A program made the position numbers and the translations under genes. Under the pieces are notes generated by a model, which saw nothing but the letters and a program-made list of their open reading frames with translations, was not told the origin of the DNA and searched no databases. This document shows, piece by piece, positions 33,345-42,600 of a stretch of 55,743 nt of DNA; positions within the stretch are counted from its first letter, which is position 1; each line of letters opens with the position of its first letter. The stretch comes from Butyrivibrio sp. GTDB taxonomy: Bacteria; Bacillota; Clostridia; Lachnospirales; Lachnospiraceae. Location of the stretch: contig JAGAAO010000005.1 in assembly GCA_017615275.1 (NCBI GenBank), positions 1 to 55,743 of the forward strand. The letters are read 5' to 3'.

Positions 33345-35810
33345 TTAATCATTAAAGCCGCTCCAAAACTGCGATACAGCGTTTTTGACCGTATCAGTTA
33401 ATACAACTGCCGTTTTCTTCCATTCTCTCGGGAAAAGCGCTCTGTATCCGGCTTGCGTGAACCTATCGTCCAAAAGAGCCACCACTCCCTTGTCTTTTTC
33501 CGTTCTGATAACCCTGCCCGCAGCCTGAAGCACTTTATTCATTCCGGGATATCTGTAAGCATAATCAAAGCCGTCAACGCCTCTCTCTTCAAAATAATTC
33601 CTAAGTATCTCACGCTCGTTGCAAACAAGCGGTATTCCCGTTCCGACAACTATAACGCCTATCAGACTGTCATTCTTTAAGTCTATGCCTTCACTGAATA
33701 TTCCGCCCATAACACAGAAGCCGAGAATATTCCTGTCCTCCTCGACCTCTATATCCATGTGGATATATTCAGCAAGATTCACATTATTTCCCGCAGAGAA
33801 CCTGTCAAGGAATATCTCTCTTGCTTCCTCCGTCATATAGCTCTTTTGAATAAGAATTTCCGTAGTAGCGGGGTTATGGAACTCACTCTCATAAATTTCA
33901 TATACCTCATCCAAAAAGCTGTGAGAAGGGAAAAATATAAGGTAATTCCCCCCTCTTGCTTCCACCACATTGTGGATATATGAAGCGATATTGTAATACT
34001 GCCCGCTGCTTCGCTTGGAATATCTGCTTGTCACATCTCTTCCGATGAATATTCCGAGCCTGTTTGGATCAAACACTGATTTGGCATATATCTCAAAGTC
34101 CTCGTCCGTTCCTCCCAGAAGCTTCTTGTAATACTGTATCGGAAGAAGAGTCGCGGAAAAAAGAATCGACGAACGCCCTCTTCCCATGCATTCCGCAAGA
34201 TTAACAGAAGGATCCACGCATGAAAGCCTCAGGATAAAGCTTCCGTCCTCCGAAAACTCGCTGTAAACAACATAATGATCGTCCACCTTGTCATATATTG
34301 TAAGAAACCTTGATATATCAAAATAAAACTGCAGAAGGTCATCTCTGCAAGGACCGGTGGCATGCTCCTCTAGATACTCCGAAATGATCCCGGATAAGCG
34401 ATTCAGCGGATTTATAAACTTCTCGATGCTATACAGAACAGTACAGCCGTCGCAATTTCTTTTCAGCTCCAGAAGCTCCTTGTTGCACTTATCAAGATGC
34501 CCCGCTATCCTTGGGTGAAACTCCTTTATCGTGCGCTTAAGCTCCAAAAAGCTCTCTTTTCTAAGTGCAGCGCTGTACATATCCCTTCCCCTGTCAAGAA
34601 GGTTGTGAGTCTCATCCACAAGGAATATGTAATCATTCTTAACTCCGTCTGCAAAAAATCTCCTCAGATAAACAAACGGATCGAATACGTAATTGTAGTC
34701 GCATATAACTCCGTCAGCCCAGAGACTCATGTCAAGCGACATCTCAAACGGACACACCTTGTGCTTTTCGGCGTATTTTACTATCTTTCCCCTGTCAAAA
34801 GAGTCTTCGTTCGTAAGAAGATCGAATATTGCATCATTTATCCTGTCATAGTGCCCGTTTGCATAAGGACATGCCTCAGGATTGCATTCACGCGCATCCT
34901 CGTTAAGAAAACATATCTTGTCCCTGGCAGTTATTGTTACAGTCTTGAATCTGAGCGCCTGCCCGGTTCTCAAAGTATTGTAGGCATCTTCTGCAACTGT
35001 CCTTGTTATTGTCTTTGCAGTCAGATAAAAGATTTTGGACGTTTTGCCCTCTCCCATTGCCTTAACAGCAGGGAATACCGTCGTTATAGTCTTGCCGGTT
35101 CCCGTAGGAGCTTCAAGGAACAGCTTTTTTCCGTGAACGATAGTCCTGTAAACACCTGCTGCAAGCTCTTTTTGCCCATCTCTGTAAGGGAAAGGGAACT
35201 GCACAGCCTTAACAGACGCAGTTCTTATCTCATTCCACTCATATTCAAAATCCGCCCACTTTATGTATTTGTCTATAAGTTCGTTGAACCATGAGGTTAT
35301 CTCCTCAGACGAGTACTTGAAGTCAAAATACTTCATTTCCTCGGTATCGATGTTGCAATAGCTCATTCTTACTTTGATTCCGGGACATCCCTTCTGTCCC
35401 AGATAGATCGCGGCATAGCACTTTGCCTGCGCAAGATGGACTTCAACCGGCTCTTTCATCTTCTTAAGGTCTCTGTAGGTTCCCTTTATCTCATCGATAA
35501 GAGGAAGGTCCTTACCTGCTTCAAAAAGAGATTCCTGAGCATCGTATGAAGTCTCATTAAAGAATTTATCGAGTATACCGTCAGCACGCCCCTCAATTAC
35601 AAGGTCGTATCTTCCGGTATTATAAGTATATTTAAGTTGCACCTCCGCATGGTAATCGGGTCCCATGCTCTTTTGGATCATGCGATGTATCCTGCTGCCC
35701 TCCTGCATTGCATCGGAAGGCACCTGATGTATTCTGTTGTCTATGTTTCCGCTTCTTAATATGAATTCAACCAGTCTGCGGACCGATATTTCGATCGTAT
35801 AATTTTCCAT
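33345..35810 (-). CDS. Nuclease-helicase fusion: Cas4-like PD-(D/E)XK domain plus Rad3/DinG-type helicase
   Basis: The N-terminal 200 residues are a PD-(D/E)XK nuclease of the Cas4/AddB sort: GRADGILD supplies the aspartate, LIDEIKGT the E-x-K, and QAKCYAAIY the QxxxY motif. A superfamily 2 XPD-like helicase follows: Walker A EAPTGTGKTITT, four cysteines for an Fe-S cluster (in KICFLNEDARECNPEACPY and KVCPF), a DETH box in FLVDETHN, and motif VI QAAGRVIRTEKD. Such fusions are known in Firmicutes and are thought to act in DNA repair. The start at MENYTIEIS is preceded by GGGGAG. It is 821 aa, monocistronic, with an operator-like repeat over its promoter. Confidence 0.9.
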   Translation of the reverse strand: MENYTIEISVRRLVEFILRSGNIDNRIHQVPSDAMQEGSRIHRMIQKSMGPDYHAEVQLKYTYNTGRYDLVIEGRADGILDKFFNETSYDAQESLFEAGKDLPLIDEIKGTYRDLKKMKEPVEVHLAQAKCYAAIYLGQKGCPGIKVRMSYCNIDTEEMKYFDFKYSSEEITSWFNELIDKYIKWADFEYEWNEIRTASVKAVQFPFPYRDGQKELAAGVYRTIVHGKKLFLEAPTGTGKTITTVFPAVKAMGEGKTSKIFYLTAKTITRTVAEDAYNTLRTGQALRFKTVTITARDKICFLNEDARECNPEACPYANGHYDRINDAIFDLLTNEDSFDRGKIVKYAEKHKVCPFEMSLDMSLWADGVICDYNYVFDPFVYLRRFFADGVKNDYIFLVDETHNLLDRGRDMYSAALRKESFLELKRTIKEFHPRIAGHLDKCNKELLELKRNCDGCTVLYSIEKFINPLNRLSGIISEYLEEHATGPCRDDLLQFYFDISRFLTIYDKVDDHYVVYSEFSEDGSFILRLSCVDPSVNLAECMGRGRSSILFSATLLPIQYYKKLLGGTDEDFEIYAKSVFDPNRLGIFIGRDVTSRYSKRSSGQYYNIASYIHNVVEARGGNYLIFFPSHSFLDEVYEIYESEFHNPATTEILIQKSYMTEEAREIFLDRFSAGNNVNLAEYIHMDIEVEEDRNILGFCVMGGIFSEGIDLKNDSLIGVIVVGTGIPLVCNEREILRNYFEERGVDGFDYAYRYPGMNKVLQAAGRVIRTEKDKGVVALLDDRFTQAGYRALFPREWKKTAVVLTDTVKNAVSQFWSGFND

Positions 35811-35820
35811 AACAGTAAAG

Positions 35821-35851
35821 CTCCCCATGGCATATTGTATACCATGGAGAG
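35821..35851 (-). promoter_or_regulatory. Inverted repeat around the helicase gene promoter
   Basis: Arms CTCCCCATGG and CCATGGAGAG match as an inverted repeat with one mismatch and flank TATACAAT, the likely -10 on the minus strand. The proximal arm contains the ribosome binding site. A repressor binding here would block the promoter directly. Confidence 0.5.
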
Positions 35852-35909
35852 CTCCACCACCACAATGAACAATTATTTAATTATTTAAGGTATTGGCAAA
35901 TTTAGGTAA

Positions 35910-35928
35910 ATACTGAATTTGTCAGTAT
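35910..35928 (-). terminator. Hairpin after the HPr-like gene
   Basis: The stem ATACTGA/TCAGTAT with loop CAAAT is followed by TTTACC on the minus strand, four bases after the stop codon. It is a weak candidate terminator. Confidence 0.5.
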
Positions 35929-35932
35929 CATC

Positions 35933-36169
35933 TCAGCTTGCTATAGCAAGAGTCTTTAAATAATTCTCAAAATCACTGTTGTAACCACGGTACTCTACTG
36001 TGAGAGTCTGTGTGAGATCAAGTCCGAAAACACCAAGTATTGACTTAGCGTCCACAACATATCTGTTATAATATATATCTATATCGAAGTCACACTTAGT
36101 TGCGGCATTGACAAAGTCTTTTACCTGGTCAGGACTAAGCATTATGCTTTTCTTATTAATTCCTAACAT
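35933..36169 (-). CDS. HPr-like protein without the active-site histidine
   Basis: The 78-aa protein aligns with HPr over its whole length; the best conserved part is DAKSILGVFGLDL, where S43 stands at the regulatory serine position (Ser46 of HPr). The histidine that carries the PTS phosphate (His15) is replaced by S12 and Arg17 by D14, so it cannot work as a PTS phosphocarrier. This is like Crh of Bacillus, which has only the regulatory serine and acts with CcpA, although Crh has a glutamine at that place. It has its own good promoter and is monocistronic. A regulatory role is inference. Confidence 0.82.
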   Translation of the reverse strand: MLGINKKSIMLSPDQVKDFVNAATKCDFDIDIYYNRYVVDAKSILGVFGLDLTQTLTVEYRGYNSDFENYLKTLAIAS

Positions 36170-36209
36170 TAATTGTTACTTCCTTTCCTTGCTTTTCCAA
36201 ACTCTTAAG

Positions 36210-36238
36210 AATATACCTTCTACCGACTGAAATGTAAA
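36210..36238 (-). promoter_or_regulatory. Promoter of the HPr-like gene
   Basis: TTTACA and TATATT (both five of six) stand 17 nt apart on the minus strand. The 5' UTR would be about 35 nt and includes AGGAAAGGAAG. Confidence 0.75.
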
Positions 36239-36344
36239 TGGAAATTTGTTATAAAAGTGTGAAAAAATTGCGAAAGATTTTTGTCCTGTATCACTTTTAA
36301 AACTTTTTATTCACGAAATATTCTCTTTGTGAACTGCGAAAACA

Positions 36345-36373
36345 TTGACAAATACTTGCTCTGATAGTTTAAT
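36345..36373 (+). promoter_or_regulatory. Promoter of thiT
   Basis: A perfect TTGACA and TTTAAT (five of six) are 17 nt apart on the plus strand. The leader is about 43 nt, too short for a TPP riboswitch, and lacks its conserved sequences. Confidence 0.8.
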
Positions 36374-36422
36374 TGAAAATGAAAAATACCGAGTACGGTG
36401 ATGAGTAAGAGGAGGAAACACA

Positions 36423-37127
36423 ATGAATATTTTTCTAAAAGTAAAGGAAACCACGGGAGAGAATCTTGAATATGTCCTAACTCCCGCAGGATATGCCCTT
36501 TTGATCTTTCTTATTATCGTTGCTTTGGGGATAATGAGTTATTTTGTAAATAAAGACGGTAAGGGAAAGCTCAGTATCAAGCAGATCACCGTTTCGGGAC
36601 TCTGCCTTGCTCTTGCTTTTGTTCTTTCACATTTTAAATTTGCGAAGCTTCCAATGGGCGGATCGGTAACCATGTTCAGCATGTTCTTCGTAACATACAT
36701 CGGCTATCTGTACGGCCCGAGGGTAAGCATTTCATCAGGTATCGCATACGGTCTTTTGCAGCTTATAGATGACCTGTACTTCGTAAGTTTCCCGCAGATC
36801 TTTTGTGATTACATACTTGCGTTCGGCGCACTGGGACTTGCAGGATTCTTCTATGAACAGAAACACGGAATGATCAAAGGCTTCCTTGCAGGAGTCTGTG
36901 GACGATATTTCTTCTCGGTACTGTCGGGCGTAATATTCTTTGCATACTATGCACCTGAAGGAATGTCTCCGTTAGCATACAGCCTTGCCTACAATATGAC
37001 ATACATCGTGCCTGAAACGTTTCTGACCGTAGGAGTGCTTTGTATCCCTGTAGTAAAGAGTACTCTCAAGAGGATCAAGGCAGAAGCCAATGAAAAAGAC
37101 ATAAGAAAAGCTGTTCAGCTAGGCTGA
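36423..37127 (+). CDS. thiT: Energy-coupled thiamine transporter ThiT (ECF S component)
   Basis: ThiT is the substrate-binding membrane subunit of an ECF transporter and takes up thiamine together with a shared ECF module encoded elsewhere. The 234-aa protein has six helices, and shows family motifs: KLPMGGSVTMFSMFFVTYIG, the YGPRVSISSGIAYGLLQLID block, and the C-terminal YNMTYIVPETFL. An extra N-terminal helix segment of about 50 residues precedes the core. GAGGAGG is a strong binding site. It is one of the few plus-strand genes and ends against hflX. No TPP riboswitch is in front of it. Confidence 0.9.
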   Translation: MNIFLKVKETTGENLEYVLTPAGYALLIFLIIVALGIMSYFVNKDGKGKLSIKQITVSGLCLALAFVLSHFKFAKLPMGGSVTMFSMFFVTYIGYLYGPRVSISSGIAYGLLQLIDDLYFVSFPQIFCDYILAFGALGLAGFFYEQKHGMIKGFLAGVCGRYFFSVLSGVIFFAYYAPEGMSPLAYSLAYNMTYIVPETFLTVGVLCIPVVKSTLKRIKAEANEKDIRKAVQLG

Positions 37128-37135
37128 TCAGCTTT
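37107..37135. terminator. Bidirectional terminator-like palindrome across both stop codons
   Basis: AAAGCTG and CAGCTTT, then TCAGC/GCTGA inside, pair with one T-T mismatch around the loop TAG. The palindrome covers the last codons of thiT and hflX, whose stops abut as TGATCA. On the minus strand it is followed by TTCTTATG after its own TTT, fitting an intrinsic terminator for hflX. Confidence 0.7.
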
Positions 37136-38465
37136 CATTAACAATATAATCACTGTACACAGATATATCAGCCCTTTGGAGCATCGCTCTTATGCGAATT
37201 CCGGAGGGCTCATATTTTGTCTCTTTTACAACTCCCCTATCCTGCAGGTCCGCCACTATCCTTCCCTCGGTATAAGGAAGCATAAGCTCGCATTCCTGCT
37301 CTCCCTCGCTGAGCTTCTCCTCAATAGCGCAGACAAGCGCTTCGAGCGAATCGTCGTCTTTGGCACATATATAGACACGGTCGGCAGACGTCTTGGGGAT
37401 GTCCATGACGAGATGCCCGTTCTCCTCCTGCTCTTTTCTGACAATATCTGCCTTATTAAATACGTATATCACGGGAATATCTCCCGCACCTATCTCCGCA
37501 AGAGTCTTCTCGGTAATCTCCATATGAAATCTGTACTCGGGATCCGAGAAATCTATTACTTCCAGAAGAACATCGGCATATTTAGCCTCTTCAAGAGTCG
37601 ATCTGAACGCCTTTACAAGGGCATGCGGAAGTTCACTGATAAAGCCTACGGTATCCGTAAGCAAAAAAGGTCTGTGTCCCGAAGGTGCTATCTTTCTGAC
37701 AGCGGTATCAAGCGTCGCAAATAGCATATTCTTTTCAAGAACCGTCTTGTCATCCGCGCTCTCCGTCCCGTAGAGCCTTAAAAGATTGTTCATCACCGTC
37801 GATTTTCCGGCATTTGTATATCCAACCAGAGAAACTCTTGCCACATTCGAACGAAGCCTTCTGTTTCTCTGAGTAGTTCTCTCTTTTTCAACATTCTTAA
37901 GTTCATGGGAGAGCTCGCTCATCCTATGCTCAATACGTCTTCTGTCCAGCTCAAGCTGTTTCTCACCTGAACCCTTATTTGAGAGGCGTCCGCTACCGCC
38001 GCCCTGTCTTGAAAGCGAGTTTCGCATATGTGCAAGTCTTGGGAGCATATACTGAAGCTGTGCAGACTCAACCTGGAGCCTTGCCTCCCTTGTTTTTGCC
38101 CTCTGAGCAAATATCTGAAGAATAAGCCCCGTCCTGTCTATTACTTCCGTATCAAGTATCTTCTCAAGGTTTCTTATCTGCATGGGAGAAAGAGTGTCGT
38201 TGAACACGATGATATTCGCATCAAAGATGTCCAAAGAAGCCTTTACTTCCTCCACCTTTCCGCTTCCGATATAAGTACTCTTGTCGGGATATGAAAGTGA
38301 CTGAGTCGTAACCGCGGCAACTTCGAGGTCAAGCGCCTTAACCAGCTCTTTAAGCTCATCCATAGACCTCTCAAAATCGGCCTCATTCCTGTCAACATTA
38401 AGTCCCACAAGGATTGCTCTTACTTTATCAAGTTTTGGTGTGTTGTCGTAAATCTCATTTTTCAT
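37128..38465 (-). CDS. hflX: GTPase HflX
   Basis: HflX binds ribosomes and can split stalled 70S particles under stress. The N-terminal HflX domain has the SYPDKSTYIGSGKVEEVKAS motif, followed by a helical linker with the glycine-rich RQGGGSGRLSNKGSGE, and the G domain with G1 GYTNAGKST, G3 LTDTVGFI and G4 FNKAD. The length, 445 aa, is normal. I use the ATG of MKNEIYDN; it has no ribosome binding site and lies only five bases from the predicted transcription start. A TTG four codons upstream would fall inside the -10. Confidence 0.93.
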   Translation of the reverse strand: MKNEIYDNTPKLDKVRAILVGLNVDRNEADFERSMDELKELVKALDLEVAAVTTQSLSYPDKSTYIGSGKVEEVKASLDIFDANIIVFNDTLSPMQIRNLEKILDTEVIDRTGLILQIFAQRAKTREARLQVESAQLQYMLPRLAHMRNSLSRQGGGSGRLSNKGSGEKQLELDRRRIEHRMSELSHELKNVEKERTTQRNRRLRSNVARVSLVGYTNAGKSTVMNNLLRLYGTESADDKTVLEKNMLFATLDTAVRKIAPSGHRPFLLTDTVGFISELPHALVKAFRSTLEEAKYADVLLEVIDFSDPEYRFHMEITEKTLAEIGAGDIPVIYVFNKADIVRKEQEENGHLVMDIPKTSADRVYICAKDDDSLEALVCAIEEKLSEGEQECELMLPYTEGRIVADLQDRGVVKETKYEPSGIRIRAMLQRADISVYSDYIVNES

Positions 38466-38476
38466 ACTTGAAGCCA

Positions 38477-38504
38477 ATTATAATATATTATTTTTTTCTT
38501 GCAA
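38477..38504 (-). promoter_or_regulatory. Promoter of hflX
   Basis: A perfect TATAAT lies 16 nt from TTGCAA on the minus strand. The same palindromic TTGCAA is also the likely -35 of asnA on the other strand. Transcription would start about five bases before the hflX ATG. Confidence 0.6.
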
Positions 38505-38527
38505 TATATGGAAAAAAGATATTTAAT
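38499..38527 (+). promoter_or_regulatory. Promoter of asnA
   Basis: TTGCAA (four of six) and TTTAAT (five of six) are separated by 17 nt. The 5' UTR would be about 37 nt. Confidence 0.6.
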
Positions 38528-38570
38528 TGATTGTAGACAATTTTATCAAAAAGAGAAAGTGGCAAATATT

Positions 38571-39581
38571 ATGGAAAACCTTAAAATACCCAAGAACTAC
38601 AAGTCAGCTCTCGACCTCCATGATACACAGGTTGGAATCAAGACTGTAAAAGACTTTTTTCAGGGCATGCTGTCCACAAAGCTTAATCTTCAAAGAGTAA
38701 CCGCTCCTTTATTCGTTATTCCCGAATCAGGACTTAACGATAATCTTAACGGTGTGGAGAGACCCGTTTCTTTTGATATTTTGCACGATAACGGCAAAAC
38801 TGCCGAGGTTGTGCACTCTCTTGCAAAATGGAAGAGATATGCACTCAAAAAATACGGCTTCCTTCCCGGTGAAGGTTTATACACAGATATGAACGCCATC
38901 CGCCGCGACGAAGTTACAGACAACATCCATTCCATCTTTGTAGATCAGTGGGATTGGGAAAAAGTTATAGAGAAAAAAGACAGAAACATGGATTTCCTCA
39001 AGGAAACCGTTAAATCTGTTTATAAAGTACTCAGAAAGACTGAGAAATTCATGTCTATCCAGTACGATTACATCGAAGAAATCCTTCCTGAGGATATTTT
39101 CTTCATCACAACTCAGGAACTTGAGGACATGTTCCCGGAATACTCTCCCAAGGAGCGTGAATACTATATTGCAAAGGCAAAGGGTGCCGTTTGCATCATG
39201 CAGATAGGCGATCTTCTTGCTTCAGGTGAGAAGCACGACGGACGTGCTCCGGACTACGACGATTGGGAACTCAACGCAGATATCATCGTTTACTACCCTG
39301 TTCTCGATATTGCTCTTGAGCTTTCAAGTATGGGTATCCGTGTTGATGAGAATTCATTAAAGACTCAGCTTGAAAAGGCAGGTTGCCCCGAAAGAGCAGA
39401 TCTTCCTTTCCAGAAAGCTATACTTGATAAAGAACTGCCTTACACAATAGGCGGCGGTATCGGTCAGTCAAGAATCTGTATGTTCTTCTTAAGAAAGGCT
39501 CACATCGGTGAGGTTCAGTGCTCAATCTGGCCCGAAGATGTAGTCAAAGAAGCTACCGAAAAAGGTATCCAGTTACTGTAA
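38571..39581 (+). CDS. asnA: Aspartate-ammonia ligase (asparagine synthetase A)
   Basis: AsnA makes asparagine from aspartate, ammonia and ATP. It has a class II tRNA-synthetase-like fold. Motifs include LQRVTAPLFV, the EVVHSLAKWKRYALKKYGF segment, GEGLYTDMNAIRRDE, VDQWDWEKV and the final TIGGGIGQSRICMF. The start at MENLKIPKNYKSALDL gives 336 aa, the usual length, and matches where the family begins; codons further upstream lie within the promoter. A strong terminator follows. It is monocistronic and divergent from hflX. Confidence 0.95.
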   Translation: MENLKIPKNYKSALDLHDTQVGIKTVKDFFQGMLSTKLNLQRVTAPLFVIPESGLNDNLNGVERPVSFDILHDNGKTAEVVHSLAKWKRYALKKYGFLPGEGLYTDMNAIRRDEVTDNIHSIFVDQWDWEKVIEKKDRNMDFLKETVKSVYKVLRKTEKFMSIQYDYIEEILPEDIFFITTQELEDMFPEYSPKEREYYIAKAKGAVCIMQIGDLLASGEKHDGRAPDYDDWELNADIIVYYPVLDIALELSSMGIRVDENSLKTQLEKAGCPERADLPFQKAILDKELPYTIGGGIGQSRICMFFLRKAHIGEVQCSIWPEDVVKEATEKGIQLL

Positions 39582-39588
39582 ATTTTAT

Positions 39589-39618
39589 GCCCCACAACCG
39601 CATGGTTGTGGGGCTTTT
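39589..39618 (+). terminator. Terminator of asnA
   Basis: A perfect 11-bp GC-rich stem (GCCCCACAACC/GGTTGTGGGGC, loop GCAT) is followed by TTTTCT. It begins seven bases after the asnA stop and also faces the end of addA. Confidence 0.93.
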
Positions 39619-39641
39619 CTATTAGACGACTGTCACACTTC

Positions 39642-42600
39642 TCAGCTCAGCTTTATTTCCTTGCCCAGAGCAAACGAATAGATGTACTTTTCTTTTACTT
39701 TCTTACCTGTTGCGGATTCAAGGGCTCTTTTGTAATAATCAAGCTGAATCTTGTATTTATCTGTCAATTCTTTTTCATCTCTTGCTCTGTCGGTCTTATA
39801 GTCAAGAAGGATAATACCATCGTCCTCCATGAACCAGGCGTCGATGATTCCCTGCACCAGAACCATTTCTTCGCCGGGGAACTTATCGTCAAGTTCACTT
39901 GCAGATACCCCTAGCATAAACGGCTTCTCTCGCATAAGATTGTCACTTCTGAAAGCCTTGCCCATCCTCTGCCCGATTGATGATGACAGAAACGCCGCTA
40001 TATCAGAAGTTCTGACTGCTTTTGCCTGATCATCCGTGATCTTACCGCTCTCTACCATAGTCCTGAGCCATTTATAGACATATTTGGCAACACTGTCTTT
40101 CCTGCTCTCATCAAGAGCTGTTGTCATGAAGCTCTCATCTCCGTAGATACTCTCGTCCAAAAGCTCCATTATCCTGTGGTATGCGGTTCCTCTCTCGGCT
40201 CCCGTAAGACCCGTGCTGTCTTTTTCCTTAAATTCGTTATTTATGATAAACTCAGCGTCCGCCGCCTTTTCAAACCTTGCATCCTCTTCTTCAAGAAGAT
40301 GCTTCTTAAGCTCCGTAACCGTAGTCTTGGTAAAAAGACCTCTCAGCATATCATGAGAATATGTCGCATCAAGCTTCTCTTTTATGCGATCTGCAAGCTC
40401 GTTGTCATAGTCACTGCCTACTGCGTCTCTTCTGATTATCCTTGTCACATCTTCAGACATATCACCCGCCAAAAAGTCGGCTGCATTTACAACTCTCACA
40501 GACAGATCAGGCGGATTCCCTTTATCCGTATATGAATCAAATATCGTTCTGTCGAGCTCAAGCTTATCAAACACCTCTCCCATCGCTGGATGCGCTATAA
40601 CCGAGAGAAGCACAAGGTCAAGATAAGACGAAGCAGAGCTTCTTCTTGAAAACGGCAAGAGCTCTTTATCCCCTGCAAAAGATGGCAGAAGCTTTGCCGC
40701 AGCCGTGATCTCATCAGCAAGTTTCTTGACATTAGCGGTCATAATCAGCTTTTCTTTTGCTCTTGTAAGAGCAACATAAAGAACTCGAAGTTCCTCTCCC
40801 AGACAGTCATCATTCATCTTATCTGCGATCATTATGCGCTTCAGAGTATCATATTTGACTCTGTGCTCGGAATCTATGCACTTTACGCCGATGCCGAGAT
40901 CAACATCGGAAATAAGGTCTCCCTTGGAATCTCCTTTATTGAACATCTTGGAAAGCCCGGCCACAAAGACAACAGGGAACTCAAGTCCCTTACTCTTATG
41001 GATACTCATTATCCTGACAACATCCGCGTTCTCATCGATGATTCCCGCCTCGCCGAAATCGACTTGGACAACCTTGATATTCTCGATATATCTTACAAAG
41101 TGGAATAATCCCTTAAAACTTGTCTTCTCAAATTCCTCAGCCTTTGAAAGAAGAAGCTCTATATTAGCTCTCCTCTGTCCACCCGCAGGCATCGCCGATA
41201 TCAGCACTTCAAAGCCCGTTTTGTCGATTATATATTGCAAAAGCTCATGAACAGGCGTGTACGTTGACATCTCCCTGCATTCTTCAAGCAAGCCCACAAA
41301 TGCCGCCGCTTTCTTAAAGAGCCCGGGTGACAGTACTCCTTCTGCCTCCATAACGGCTTTCATACCAAGATAAAAAGAATCTTCGCCAACACCCGACTTG
41401 TTCATGACAATCCTGAGTTCTGCCAACTCTTCATCGGAAAAATCCCCGATACATGAGTGCATCACGCTCACAATCGGAATATCCAGAGTAGGATTGTCAA
41501 TTGCGGTCAGCATATCCAGCATTACAGACACTTCCCACGCATCGAAGTAACCCTTTTTTGACTCCGTATAAACAGGAATTCCCTGTAATTCAAGCACCTT
41601 CTTAAAGTGCTCATCCCATCCCGCAGGACTTCTTAGCAGAATAACAATATCTTTATAGGACAAAGAACTGTCTTCAAGCATAAGCTCTTTTATCCTCTTT
41701 CCTATGGCATACGCCTCGTTCTCGCAGTCCTTCTCGGGATCGTCTATAAAAATAAGCTCGGGTGTAATATCCATTACAGGCTCATCAAAAGGCAGACCAT
41801 GCACAAGCTCCGCGTCCTTATCATAATCAACTCCGCCAAGATCGTTTCCCATGATCTTGCGGAATATGTAGTTCGTTATATTAAGGACTTCTTTTCGCGA
41901 TCTGAAGTTCTTGTGAAGGTCTATTCTTCTGTCCTTGGCGCCCTCACTCTTATCATAACTTACAAACTTCTCCATAAATATCTCTGGACGTGCAAGTCTG
42001 AACTTATAAATGCTCTGTTTAACGTCTCCTACCATGAACCTCTCGGATATCCCCGCTTCTTCACCGGAAATAGCCTTAAGTATCATCTCCTGTACGTTAT
42101 TACTGTCCTGATACTCATCTATTAAAACTTCTTTAAAGAAACTCCTGTATTCCACGGCAACAGGCGTCGGTTCTCCCGTCTTACCGTCAACCAGTATATT
42201 CAGCGCATAGTGTTCCATATCGGAGAAGTCTATGAGCTGCATTTCCTTCTTTTTTGCGTCAAAAAGCTCTATATATCTGACTGTAAGCCTGCACAGTTCC
42301 TTAACAGCCCTGTCACACAGCTTCATCTGGGCTGCGATAATATCCGAAGTAAGTACAAGATACTTCTCAAGCAGCTTCTTTCTGATATCCTTTACTTCAT
42401 CCCTGAGTTTCTTGGCATTTTCCTTCTTATCGGGATCCACGCTGTCATCCTTCTTGGCAGGAAGCCTTCCAAAATTCAGCGTCCTGACGCGGTCATAGAG
42501 TTCATCGTAAGTGTCATACTTAAGAAGGCTCAAAAAAGCCTCTTTTTCCGCCTCAAGTAGTTCTCCGTACATGTACGGTCCGTCAGGCTCATTGCAGAGC

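Noticed and set aside
34497-35294. Plus-strand frame of 265 codons opposite the helicase gene
   Set aside because: Shadow of a gene with all helicase motifs in order; no start signals.
36240-36422. TPP riboswitch before thiT
   Set aside because: The CTGAGA and the later conserved aptamer segments are not found, and the promoter is too close to the start codon.
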